64,000 nucleotides of DNA from positions 310,001 through 374,000 of the forward strand of contig NZ_AQRC01000002.1 of the NCBI RefSeq assembly GCF_000737065.1, given 5' to 3'. The notes beneath the pieces are model-generated. The model saw nothing but the letters and a program-made list of their open reading frames with translations, was not told the origin of the DNA and did no database searches. The stretch is from Thioclava atlantica. GTDB taxonomy: Bacteria; Pseudomonadota; Alphaproteobacteria; Rhodobacterales; Rhodobacteraceae. A program made the position numbers and the translations under genes. The first letter of the stretch is position 1. The number at the start of each line of letters is the position of its first letter. Below, in pieces: positions 1 through 7,431 of the stretch.

Positions 1-600
1 GGTGGCTTCGGCCTCGTTGAAGAGCACGATGTCGCTCTGGGCGATCCAGTCCCGCACCCGGGCAAGGACCGCATCGCTCCATCCCTCGGGCGGCCATCCG
101 GTATCGAGGGCGACGGAAATCCCGAAGCGCCGCGCCTTCGCGAAGAGCGCCTCGTAATCGCTGCACAGCGCATCGGTCAGAAAGGACCCGCAGAGCATCA
201 CGATGCCCCCGCGCAGCGCCTCCCAGTCGAGCATCGCATCGACCTGCGGCCAGTCAAGCGCGGGAAGATGCCCCGCCGTCGTGAGAAACGTGCGCTCGTC
301 ATTGGGATGAATGAGCCCCACAGAGACCGTCGTCGACCCCGTCGTGCGGGGCCAGCGCGCGGCCAGGGGGCCGAACTCTTCGCAAAGCCAGTCGCCGAAC
401 TTGTCCGAGCCCGCATTGGCCGCGATCTGGAAGGGCCGCCCCATGCCGCGCCAGGCTTGCGCGACGTTCCCGGCGGCTCCGCCCACGCGTAGCTCATCGC
501 GCGCACACAGCACCTCCGAACCGGGTTTGGGCCAGGGCGCGAGCGGCCCGAGGATGAAATCGACATTCACGTTGCCGACGGTTGCGAGGGGTCGGGTCAT
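1..600 (-). CDS. PfkB-family carbohydrate kinase (partial, C-terminus beyond window)
   Basis: Reading inward from position 600 on the minus strand gives an open frame of 200 codons starting MTRPLATVGNVNVDFILG, which runs off the left edge. The N-terminal GNVNVDFILG followed by a glycine-rich GGAAGNVA stretch is the substrate-binding start of ribokinase/PfkB kinases, and LFNEAEAT near the edge is their typical NxxE segment. The ATP-site GAGD motif lies outside the window. It is the last visible gene of the sugar operon, 2 bases after the SIS-domain gene, so it probably phosphorylates the sugar taken up by the ABC system. Substrate cannot be assigned. Confidence 0.85.
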   Translation of the reverse strand, partial: MTRPLATVGNVNVDFILGPLAPWPKPGSEVLCARDELRVGGAAGNVAQAWRGMGRPFQIAANAGSDKFGDWLCEEFGPLAARWPRTTGSTTVSVGLIHPNDERTFLTTAGHLPALDWPQVDAMLDWEALRGGIVMLCGSFLTDALCSDYEALFAKARRFGISVALDTGWPPEGWSDAVLARVRDWIAQSDIVLFNEAEAT

Positions 601-602
601 CG

Positions 603-1622
603 TCATTCCACCCGGGTAACCTTGGAGCTGCGCACCGGCACGCCCGCATCGGGCACGCGCGAGGCCGCGAAATCGACCATGAAGCGCTGCGCGCTCGGCA
701 GGATCGAAAACGCCGCGGCCAGCCCCGAAGCTTTCGCGCAAGGCACGCAGAGCGCGCCCTCCACCGGCGGGCGGCCCGAGGCGTCGAACAGGATCAGAGG
801 CGCGTCGCTTTCCGCCACGAATTGCGCGAGGCTCGTGACCTTGTCGGCGCTCGGATCGTCGCCGCGGAACATCACCACCCCGACCGATGGCGCGAGCATC
901 TCGACCGGGCCATGGCGCAGCTGACCGCCTTCGAGGCTGAAACAGGGAAGGCGCGACAGCTCGGTCAGCCCGAGCGCGATCGCCTCCGCGACGCCCTGCA
1001 GCGCCCGCCCCGACGTCACGATCGCGGAGACGGAGTTGAACCGCACCACGGCCGCATCGACATCGGCGAGAGAAGGATTGCGCAGGATCTCGAGCGTGGG
1101 CGCCAGATCGAGACCGAGCTCGCCGAGAATGGCCGCGTGCAGCGCCAGCGTGACGGTCAGGGACCGGGTCGCCGCGAAGGGGATCTCGGAGCCCCCTGCC
1201 CCGATCAGCGACGGCGCGAGCCGCGCGAGGCTCGAATTGGGCTCCATCGTCGAGCCGAACGTGTCGGCGGGCGCGTGCCCGTCCGCAAACCAGCGCAACA
1301 CCTCGGCGCTTTCGCCCGATTGCGAGGTCACGATGACCGTCCGACCTTCGAGCGGCACGGGCGCGTCGAGCTGCTCGGAGAGCGGCAGCGCGATCGCGTC
1401 GATCCCGAGCGCGCGATAGCTCGGCTCGAGCGCGCGGCCCACCGCATGCGAGCCCCCCATGCCAAGGAGAACCAGGCGCTTCGTGCGCCGCAACGAGCCG
1501 GCGATCGTGCGGGCGAGATCGCGCGCGCCTTCAAGGCTCGCCTGCGCATCCCCCATCTGTCGGGCCATCTCGTCATAGAGCGCCGAGATCGGGTCATAGC
1601 TGGGGTTCGACACGGTGGTCAT
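603..1622 (-). CDS. SIS-domain sugar isomerase/deglycase-like protein
   Basis: A 339-residue protein with two SIS (sugar isomerase) folds, of the GlmS-isomerase/AgaS/FrlB kind. The first SIS domain is marked by VLLGMGGSHAVGR and the phosphosugar-binding SQSGESAEVLR; the second includes SRLPCFSLEGGQLRHGPVE, where the E..Q.RHGP pattern is typical of amino-sugar isomerases and Amadori deglycases. Its ATG overlaps the stop of the upstream permease gene as ATGA, so it is translationally coupled to uptake. With a PfkB kinase next to it, an aldose/ketose or amino-sugar phosphate is the likely substrate. AgaS-like, FrlB-like and GlmS-like roles remain open. Confidence 0.82.
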   Translation of the reverse strand: MTTVSNPSYDPISALYDEMARQMGDAQASLEGARDLARTIAGSLRRTKRLVLLGMGGSHAVGRALEPSYRALGIDAIALPLSEQLDAPVPLEGRTVIVTSQSGESAEVLRWFADGHAPADTFGSTMEPNSSLARLAPSLIGAGGSEIPFAATRSLTVTLALHAAILGELGLDLAPTLEILRNPSLADVDAAVVRFNSVSAIVTSGRALQGVAEAIALGLTELSRLPCFSLEGGQLRHGPVEMLAPSVGVVMFRGDDPSADKVTSLAQFVAESDAPLILFDASGRPPVEGALCVPCAKASGLAAAFSILPSAQRFMVDFAASRVPDAGVPVRSSKVTRVE

Positions 1623-2464
1623 CCTTTCACACCTCCATTGGTGAGGCCCGATATCAGGGCACGTTGCATCAAGATCCCGATCGCGACGGGCGGCAGGGCG
1701 GCAAGCACCCCGGCCGTCGCGATCAGGCCGTAATCGGAAACACGTCCCCCCGCGAGATCGGCGATCGCCACGGGGAGGGTCTTGGCGTCCTGCGTCGAGG
1801 TGAAGAGGAGCGCGTAGAAGAACTCGTCCCATGCCAGCAGGAAGGCGAAGATCAGCGCCGTCGCGATGACCGGCAGCGCGAGCGGCAGGATCACGATCCG
1901 CAGCAGCTGGTCGAGACGCGCGCCATCCATCGACGCCGCCTGCTCCAGCTCCCGCGGGATCGGATCGAAGCCGGACTTGAGCAGCCAGGTCACGAAGGGC
2001 GCGAGGATGCTCAGATAGACCAGCGCGAGGCCGAACACCTTGTTGAGCAGGCCGAATTTCGCGAGGATCAGGTAGAGCGGGACCGACAGCGCGACGGGGG
2101 GCAGCATGTAGGTGCCCACGACGAGCCCGAGAGACCAGCCAAGCCGCGGGTTGCGCGACGCCGCCCAGCCTGCGGGAATACCCACGCCAAGCGCCGCGAG
2201 CGTCGCCATGGAGGCGACCTTCAAGCTGTTGAAGAGCGAGGCGAGGAATGCCGCGCCGGCGGAGTTCTCCTGACGCGACAGCAGGGTCACGTAGCGCGAG
2301 AGATCGAAATGCTCGGGCCACCAATGCAAGGGCTTGGCCGAGAGATCCGCGTTCGACGAGATGCTCATGATGAAGAGCCAGGCAAGCGGCGCGAGAATGA
2401 TCAGCGCAACGAGCAGCGCCATCACATGCACGAAGACCGAGAAGGTGCGAGACTGGCGTTCCAT
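1619..2464 (-). CDS. Carbohydrate ABC transporter permease (MalG/UgpE type)
   Basis: A 281-residue inner-membrane permease with about six hydrophobic segments, starting with a helix at FVHVMALLVALIILAPLAWLF. The cytoplasmic EAA loop is seen as ELEQAASMDGA, followed by a helix ending in a conserved LPLALPVI stretch, typical of the second permease of CUT1 sugar importers. The ATG overlaps the stop codon of the first permease (TGATG), and its own stop overlaps the SIS gene. No ATP-binding subunit is in the window; it may lie left of the edge or be shared from elsewhere. Confidence 0.9.
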   Translation of the reverse strand: MERQSRTFSVFVHVMALLVALIILAPLAWLFIMSISSNADLSAKPLHWWPEHFDLSRYVTLLSRQENSAGAAFLASLFNSLKVASMATLAALGVGIPAGWAASRNPRLGWSLGLVVGTYMLPPVALSVPLYLILAKFGLLNKVFGLALVYLSILAPFVTWLLKSGFDPIPRELEQAASMDGARLDQLLRIVILPLALPVIATALIFAFLLAWDEFFYALLFTSTQDAKTLPVAIADLAGGRVSDYGLIATAGVLAALPPVAIGILMQRALISGLTNGGVKG

Positions 2465-3348
2465 CACTTCCCTCCCCCGGCGAAGGACCGCATGATCTTG
2501 AGATAGGCGACCGCGAGAACGGTGATCATCAGGGTCACGATCAAGGCCAGCGAGGCGCCCGATCCGGCCCGCTGGAAGGCGAAGGCTTCCTGGTAGACGA
2601 GGATCGACAGCGTGCGGGTGGAATTCGCGGGACCGCCGCGGGTCATGATCCAGATCAGGTCGAAGACCTTGAACGCCTCGATCGTGCGCAGGACCAGCGC
2701 CACCATCAGCGGCCCCATCAGATAGGGCAGCGTCACATAGCGGAAGCGCCGCCAGACATTGGCGCCGTCGCTGATCGCGGCGGCCCGGATCTCGTTCGGC
2801 ACGGATTGCAGCGCGGCCAGCGCGATCAGCGCGACGAGCGGAAAGTTCTTCCAGACGTCGGCCACGATAAGCGCGGCCATCGCGCTCCCCGGCAGGCCGA
2901 GCCAGGACCGGTAGGCGTCGATCAGGCCGAACTGGGTGAGCGCTGCATTGAGCGCACCGTATTCGGGATTGTAGATGAGCCGCCACAGGGTCGCGTTCAC
3001 CACGGTCGGAAGCGCCCAGGGCAGGATCATCAGGGCGCGCAGCAGCGTGCGGCCATAGAAGCGCTGATTGAGAAGCAGCGCGACGAGAACGCCGACCACC
3101 ATCTCGGTCGAGACCGAGTAGAAGGTGAAGGACAACGTGGTCCGGAAGGCACTCTGGAAGTTCCGGCTCGAGAACATCTTTGCGAAATTCTCGAAGCCGA
3201 CGAACTGGCCTCCGGTCCCGACGAGACGGGCATCGGTGAGCGACAGCCGCACGGTATCGGCAAGCGGCCAGCCGATCACGGCGATCATCACGGCGAGCAG
3301 GGGCAGCATCAGCAGCCAGGCCCGCAAGTTTCTGCGCTCGGAGAACAT
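2464..3348 (-). CDS. Carbohydrate ABC transporter permease (MalF/UgpA type)
   Basis: A 294-residue permease with six predicted membrane helices, the first at LRAWLLMLPLLAVMIAVIGW. The SLTDARLVG..FVGFENF segment after helix 1 is characteristic of CUT1 family MalF/UgpA/LacF permeases. The EAA loop appears as EIRAAAISDGANVWRRFRYV. It pairs with the MalG-type permease just downstream. About 110 bases separate it from the binding-protein gene; that gap holds a strong stem-loop (3410-3441) that could lower permease expression relative to the binding protein. Confidence 0.9.
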   Translation of the reverse strand: MFSERRNLRAWLLMLPLLAVMIAVIGWPLADTVRLSLTDARLVGTGGQFVGFENFAKMFSSRNFQSAFRTTLSFTFYSVSTEMVVGVLVALLLNQRFYGRTLLRALMILPWALPTVVNATLWRLIYNPEYGALNAALTQFGLIDAYRSWLGLPGSAMAALIVADVWKNFPLVALIALAALQSVPNEIRAAAISDGANVWRRFRYVTLPYLMGPLMVALVLRTIEAFKVFDLIWIMTRGGPANSTRTLSILVYQEAFAFQRAGSGASLALIVTLMITVLAVAYLKIMRSFAGGGK

Positions 3349-3409
3349 GGGTCGGGAACCTCGGGACGGAGGGGAACGGCGGCGAAAGCCGGGAACGGGG
3401 GAGTTCGGT

Positions 3410-3441
3410 GCGAGGGGAACGACCGGGAGCGTCCCCCTCGC
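3410..3441 (-). terminator. Intercistronic stem-loop between binding-protein and permease genes
   Basis: Arms of 12 bases (3410-3421 and 3430-3441) pair with one G-U wobble around an 8-base loop; the outer arms are GCGAGGGG and CCCCTCGC. It sits 19 bases after the binding-protein stop codon and about 60 bases before the permease start. No T-run follows, so partial termination or mRNA stabilisation is more likely than complete termination. Such hairpins commonly keep binding-protein levels above permease levels. Confidence 0.6.
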
Positions 3442-3459
3442 GATGCCGGACGGAACGGG

Positions 3460-4698
3460 TCAGAGACCGCTGTTTTCCGCCGCAGCGCCGAGCGCATCTT
3501 CCGGGGAGTTCATCCCCAGAAGCGCTTCCTGGATCCCCTGTTGCAGGGCCATCGACATTTCCTGGTAATGCGGGGTCATCGGGCGCGGATACATCGCCGC
3601 CAGCCCTTTCTGGGCCGCGGTGATCAGCTCTTCCTGACCCTTGGTGACCGCCGGATCGTCATAGGAGCTCTTCCAGATCGGAAGGCTGAGACGTGCGAAT
3701 TCGTCCTGCACCTTCTGCGAGGTCATGTAGGTGATATAGGCCCAGGCCTCGTCGGGATGTTTCGACGTGGTCGGGATACCGAGCCCCATCGAACCGTTGA
3801 CGGCCGAGACATCGCTCACCCCCTCCACGCCCGGCGCGGCTACGACACCCACCTGCCCCGCGACCTTGCTCTCCTTGGGATCGTTGGCGAGGTTGTACAT
3901 GTAGGTCCAGTTCAGCGCGAACGCAGCATCGCCATTCTGGAAGATGTTGCGGACGTCCTCTTCGAGAAATTCCTTCGAGTTCGGGTTCGTCAGGCCCGAC
4001 TTGTAGCTATCGACCATGTATTGCAGCGCCTCGAGACCGCCTCCGTTCTGGAAGTCGGGCTTGCCGTCCTTGATGAAATCGCCGCCATAGGCGCTCAGCA
4101 ACGTCGTGTAGTCGCAGATCGAGGCCTCGGCCTGCGCCCAGCTCCAGACGATCGGATATTCGACGATGCCCGCATCCTTGATCTTCTGCGCATCCGCCTT
4201 CAGCTCGGCCCAGGTCTTCGGCGGGGTCTCGATTCCGGCCTTGGCGAGCATGTCCTTGTTGTAGAACAGGTATTTCGTGTCTAGAATCCACGGCATTCCG
4301 TAGCTGCGGCCGTCATACTGGACGGTCGTCCACGCCCCCGGAAGGACACCCGACTTCATGTCGTCGGTGATCCGGTCCGAGACATCGACGAGCACCTTGT
4401 TCTGGGCGAATTCCGCAGGCCAGATCACGTCGAACAGAACGACGTCATAGCCGCCGCCCGCGCCCTGCGAGAGCACCGTCTTGTCGTGCAGCCCTTCATA
4501 GGGAACGAATTCGAGATTGATCTTGACGTCGGGATGGGCCTCTTCGAACCCTTTCGTCATAGCCCGGATATCGTCCTCGCTATAGGCGGCCTGCGCCATG
4601 AACAGCGCGTTCAGCGTCGTTTCCGCCTGGGCGATCATCGGGGTCAGCCCGCCCAGAACGGCGGTCGCCCATAATGCGGCAGTCTTCTTGAGTCTCAT
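3460..4698 (-). CDS. Extracellular sugar-binding protein (family 1) of ABC importer
   Basis: A 412-residue periplasmic solute-binding protein. Residues 1-25 are a signal peptide (MRLKKTAALW...MIAQA). The mature protein shows the family-1 pattern: GFEEAHPDVKINLEFVPY near the N-terminus, YDVVLFDVIWPAEFA, then YGMPWILDTKYLFYNKDML, which lines the sugar cleft. It is the first gene of a minus-strand operon with two permeases, a SIS protein and a PfkB kinase, and faces the ROK repressor gene across an intergenic region holding an inverted repeat. The ligand is probably a mono- or oligosaccharide or a sugar-amine; sequence alone does not say which. Confidence 0.92.
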   Translation of the reverse strand: MRLKKTAALWATAVLGGLTPMIAQAETTLNALFMAQAAYSEDDIRAMTKGFEEAHPDVKINLEFVPYEGLHDKTVLSQGAGGGYDVVLFDVIWPAEFAQNKVLVDVSDRITDDMKSGVLPGAWTTVQYDGRSYGMPWILDTKYLFYNKDMLAKAGIETPPKTWAELKADAQKIKDAGIVEYPIVWSWAQAEASICDYTTLLSAYGGDFIKDGKPDFQNGGGLEALQYMVDSYKSGLTNPNSKEFLEEDVRNIFQNGDAAFALNWTYMYNLANDPKESKVAGQVGVVAAPGVEGVSDVSAVNGSMGLGIPTTSKHPDEAWAYITYMTSQKVQDEFARLSLPIWKSSYDDPAVTKGQEELITAAQKGLAAMYPRPMTPHYQEMSMALQQGIQEALLGMNSPEDALGAAAENSGL

Positions 4699-4827
4699 CT
4701 TTCCTCTCCTGTCATCGTTGAATGAGGCGGGATGCCTCGTTTCTCTTTTGCAGTGCAGGCATCCCGTCGCCTCGCTCCCTGCCGGTGCGGAGGGGGCGAA
4801 AACCGCGCGATGCTGCTGTCAGGCTTT

Positions 4828-4848
4828 TTAGTCCACCTGTTGGACTTA
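4828..4848. promoter_or_regulatory. Inverted-repeat operator, probably for the ROK repressor
   Basis: The arms AGTCCA (4830-4835) and TGGACT (4841-4846) are exact inverted repeats around CCTGT, and the symmetry extends imperfectly to TTAGTCCA/TGGACTTA. The site lies between the divergent binding-protein gene (start 4698) and ROK gene (start 4889), where an autoregulated local repressor would bind. The assignment to the ROK protein is inferred from position only. Confidence 0.6.
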
Positions 4849-4888
4849 ATGATTGCGGAGAGAGGTTTCTCCTGTCAATCTCTTTTTT

Positions 4889-6082
4889 ATGGACAACCGA
4901 TCCTCACGAATCCGCGCCATGTTCGGCACCAGTTCCGGTGCAGCCGGCGTCCACAACCGGCGCGTCGTGATCGACGCGATCCGGGTGAACGGGGCGCTCT
5001 CGCGCGCGGCCCTCGCGCGGGCCACCAAGCTCGCGAAGCAGACGCTGTCGAACATCATCGACGATCTCGAGCGCGAAGGTCTGGTGATTGCACGCGAGGT
5101 GGTGAAGGAAGGGCGCGGCAAACCGGCGATGCCCTATGACCTCGCGCCTTTCGGGGCGTTCTCGATCGGGCTTCAGATCGACCGGCATCTCGCCCATTGC
5201 GTCGTCGTCGACTTCCTGGGCCGCGTGGTTCTGCGCCGGGAAACCTCGCTGGCCGTGCGCGATCCCGAAACCGGCTTCCGGACGCTGTGCACCCTGATCG
5301 GCGAGTCTCTGGAAGAGCTTGCGCGGCTCCATCCGAAGGGTGACGAGCGCGTTCTCGGCCTCGGTGTGGCAATGCCCGGCCCGTTCGGTTTGCGCGGCGC
5401 GAACATGACCGATGACGACTACACGATGGCGCGCTGGCAGGAATACCCGCTGATCGCCAATCTCGAGAAGGAAACCGGCCTCGAAGCGAGCCTCCAGAAC
5501 GACGCCGGAGCTGCAGCGACGGCCGAGAAACTGACCGGGCGCGCGCATGGGCTGCGCAGCGCGGCCTGCATCTATCTCGGCTACGGCCTCGGCGCCGGGC
5601 TGATCATCAATGGCGAGCTCTTCTCGGGCCGCGACGGCAATGCGGGCGAGATCGGCATGATACCGAGCCCCTTCGCGAAGCGGCGCGGAACGACGCTCGA
5701 ACAGAATGTCTCGCTCAATGCGCTATGCGACGCCTTCGCGCTCGACCGCAAGGACATGCGGCTTTTCGCGCGGATCGAGGATCTGCTCGCAAACGGCGGA
5801 GAGCAGGTCGAGGACTGGATCGTCTCGGCGGCGAACCATCTCGACTGGGCGGCGGATCTTCTGCAGCTCACCCTTTCGCCCGAGGGAGTGATCCTGTGCG
5901 GCACCGCGCCGCCGGCCCTGATCGAGAGGCTCGTCGCGCATGTGAACGCGCGCCGGAAACCGGCCGGCAAGCAGGGCTTGCTGAGCGGAAAGGCTGACCC
6001 GTGGATCGTCGCGATCGGCGCGGCGGCCGAACCGATCAGCCGCAGCTTCGACCCGCGCTATTCGGCTCTGCTCAAGAACTAG
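4889..6082 (+). CDS. ROK-family transcriptional repressor of the sugar operon
   Basis: A 397-residue ROK (repressor, ORF, kinase) regulator. Residues about 20-75 form a winged helix-turn-helix (VIDAIRVNGALSRAALARA...TLSNIIDDLEREGLV), followed by an actin-like ROK domain with GRDGNAGEIGMI. The usual ROK zinc motif CxCGxxGCxE is not present after that point; the corresponding stretch is AKRRGTTLEQN, so zinc binding is doubtful. The ATG at 4889 was chosen over an upstream TTG at 4853; the only purine-rich tract (GGAGAGAGG) is 22 bases upstream of 4889, and an ATG at 4919 is also possible. It is divergent from the ABC operon and likely responds to its sugar or sugar phosphate. Confidence 0.88.
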   Translation: MDNRSSRIRAMFGTSSGAAGVHNRRVVIDAIRVNGALSRAALARATKLAKQTLSNIIDDLEREGLVIAREVVKEGRGKPAMPYDLAPFGAFSIGLQIDRHLAHCVVVDFLGRVVLRRETSLAVRDPETGFRTLCTLIGESLEELARLHPKGDERVLGLGVAMPGPFGLRGANMTDDDYTMARWQEYPLIANLEKETGLEASLQNDAGAAATAEKLTGRAHGLRSAACIYLGYGLGAGLIINGELFSGRDGNAGEIGMIPSPFAKRRGTTLEQNVSLNALCDAFALDRKDMRLFARIEDLLANGGEQVEDWIVSAANHLDWAADLLQLTLSPEGVILCGTAPPALIERLVAHVNARRKPAGKQGLLSGKADPWIVAIGAAAEPISRSFDPRYSALLKN

Positions 6083-6137
6083 GGCCGGGAAGGTGGTCCA
6101 GGTGCCGCGAGGCTCTGCGCCGCACGCGCGTCCTCAC

Positions 6138-7121
6138 TCAGTTCGTGAGTTTTCCCAGATCCAGATCGATCACCGCCTTCATGCCCGAAGGGTCGAACTG
6201 GCGTGACATCGTGCCGCCGAGCGTCGCTTCGACGGCGCTTTGCGACAGCCGGGTGCCGAACCCGTCCCTGAGCTCGTCACATGCGGCGAGGCTGCAATGC
6301 TCCACCCATTCGATCACGAACCGATCGCCGCGCCGACGGGCCCGGATCGAGACCGTCCCGCCCGGTTGACCGAGGGCGCCGTATTTCACCGCATTTGTGC
6401 CCAGCTCGTAGAAGACGAGGCAGATCGGCGTGATGGCGGCCGGGGCCACGCGGAGCTCCTCGATCTCGAACTCGCGCAAGGCATCCCTCGCGAACGGGTC
6501 GATGATTGACGCGAGGAGCTCGCGCAGATCCGCGCTCTCGCTGAGCTCTCCCGAAGGATCTCTGACCGCCATCTTGTGCGCGGCGGAGAGCGCCATGAGA
6601 CGCTCGCGCATCAGGTTCGCGAGGTCGCCCGCGGTCTCCACCTGTCGCGCGGTGACGGTGAGCAGGCTGCCGGCGATGGCGAAGGAATTCGCGACCCGGT
6701 GGCGCATCTCCGCGAGCAGAACCCGCTGTTGCTCGGCCGCCTGGTGCTGAAGGCTGATGTCGCGCGCGATCTTCGACGCGCCGACGATCTTCCCCGTCGC
6801 GTCGCGCACCGGAGAGACCGTCAGCGAGACCGGGAGGAACGAGCCGTCCTTGCGCTGCCGGATCGTCTCGAAATGATGGATCCGTTCACCCCGGCTGAGC
6901 TTGGCGATGAATTCCACCTCTTCCTGCTGCCGGTCCGCAGGGATGAGCATGGTGATCGACTGACCGACGGCTTCCTCGGCGGTATAGCCGAAGAGACGCT
7001 CCGCCGCCTTGTTCCAGCTCTGGATGATGCTGTCGAGGTTCTTCGTGATGATGGCATCATCGGAGTTCTCGACGATGGCGACGAGATGCTCTTTGAGGCT
7101 TTCCGGCGAATCCATGCGCAC
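6138..7121 (-). CDS. PAS-domain HWE-family sensor histidine kinase
   Basis: A 327-residue soluble kinase. Residues 9-125 are a PAS domain (IVENSDDAIITKNLD...SWNKAAERLFGY, then the PAC motif RQRKDGSFLPVSLTV). The kinase half carries the phospho-acceptor His141 in EMRHRVAN, Asn243 in the N-box YELGTNAVKYGAL, WVE at about 272-274 and a G-box GFGTRLS, which fits the HWE/HisKA_2 group. There is no membrane segment, LOV cysteine motif (GxNCRFLQ) or receiver domain. No response regulator lies next to it, so it is an orphan; general-stress or light-independent redox sensing is possible but unproven. Confidence 0.88.
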   Translation of the reverse strand: MRMDSPESLKEHLVAIVENSDDAIITKNLDSIIQSWNKAAERLFGYTAEEAVGQSITMLIPADRQQEEVEFIAKLSRGERIHHFETIRQRKDGSFLPVSLTVSPVRDATGKIVGASKIARDISLQHQAAEQQRVLLAEMRHRVANSFAIAGSLLTVTARQVETAGDLANLMRERLMALSAAHKMAVRDPSGELSESADLRELLASIIDPFARDALREFEIEELRVAPAAITPICLVFYELGTNAVKYGALGQPGGTVSIRARRRGDRFVIEWVEHCSLAACDELRDGFGTRLSQSAVEATLGGTMSRQFDPSGMKAVIDLDLGKLTN

Positions 7122-7431
7122 GAACCTTTCATGAGCCCAGGTGAAGCCCGAAAAGAAAATGAATCAATTTGCGGTCGCGCACCAGCGGTTTCAATCGGAT
7201 GTGGCGGCCTTCCTGTTCAGACAGTTCTCTGACGCGCCCGTCGGGTCTTTGCAACATGTTTTGACGTGCGGGTCATGCGCGTCCTCCCCTGCCCACATGG
7301 CGACAGACGCCCATGCGCGGTGTCGCCACCGTCAGGCGGTGGCAGCGCTCCCGCCTGAGGGAAACGAAGCCGGAACCACCTCCCCCCTTGCTCGTTTAGC
7401 TTCACGATCATAGCGCGACAGGGGAGAGACA
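7122..7431. other. 310-base intergenic region between divergent kinase and BCCT genes
   Basis: No convincing gene. On the plus strand, GCCACCG/CGGTGGC (7325-7331 and 7337-7343) can form a stem, while CAGGCGG/CCGCCTG (7333-7339 and 7351-7357) forms an alternative stem sharing bases with the first. The BCCT ATG is preceded by GGGGAGAG. I do not recognise a known riboswitch family. Confidence 0.4.

Noticed and set aside
198-566. A 122-codon minus-strand frame at the left edge
   Set aside because: It is out of frame with the PfkB kinase, whose frame continues to the edge and matches its family.
2806-4284. A 492-codon plus-strand frame opposite the permease and binding-protein genes
   Set aside because: Antisense to genes with clear transport motifs; no start signal and shadow-like composition.
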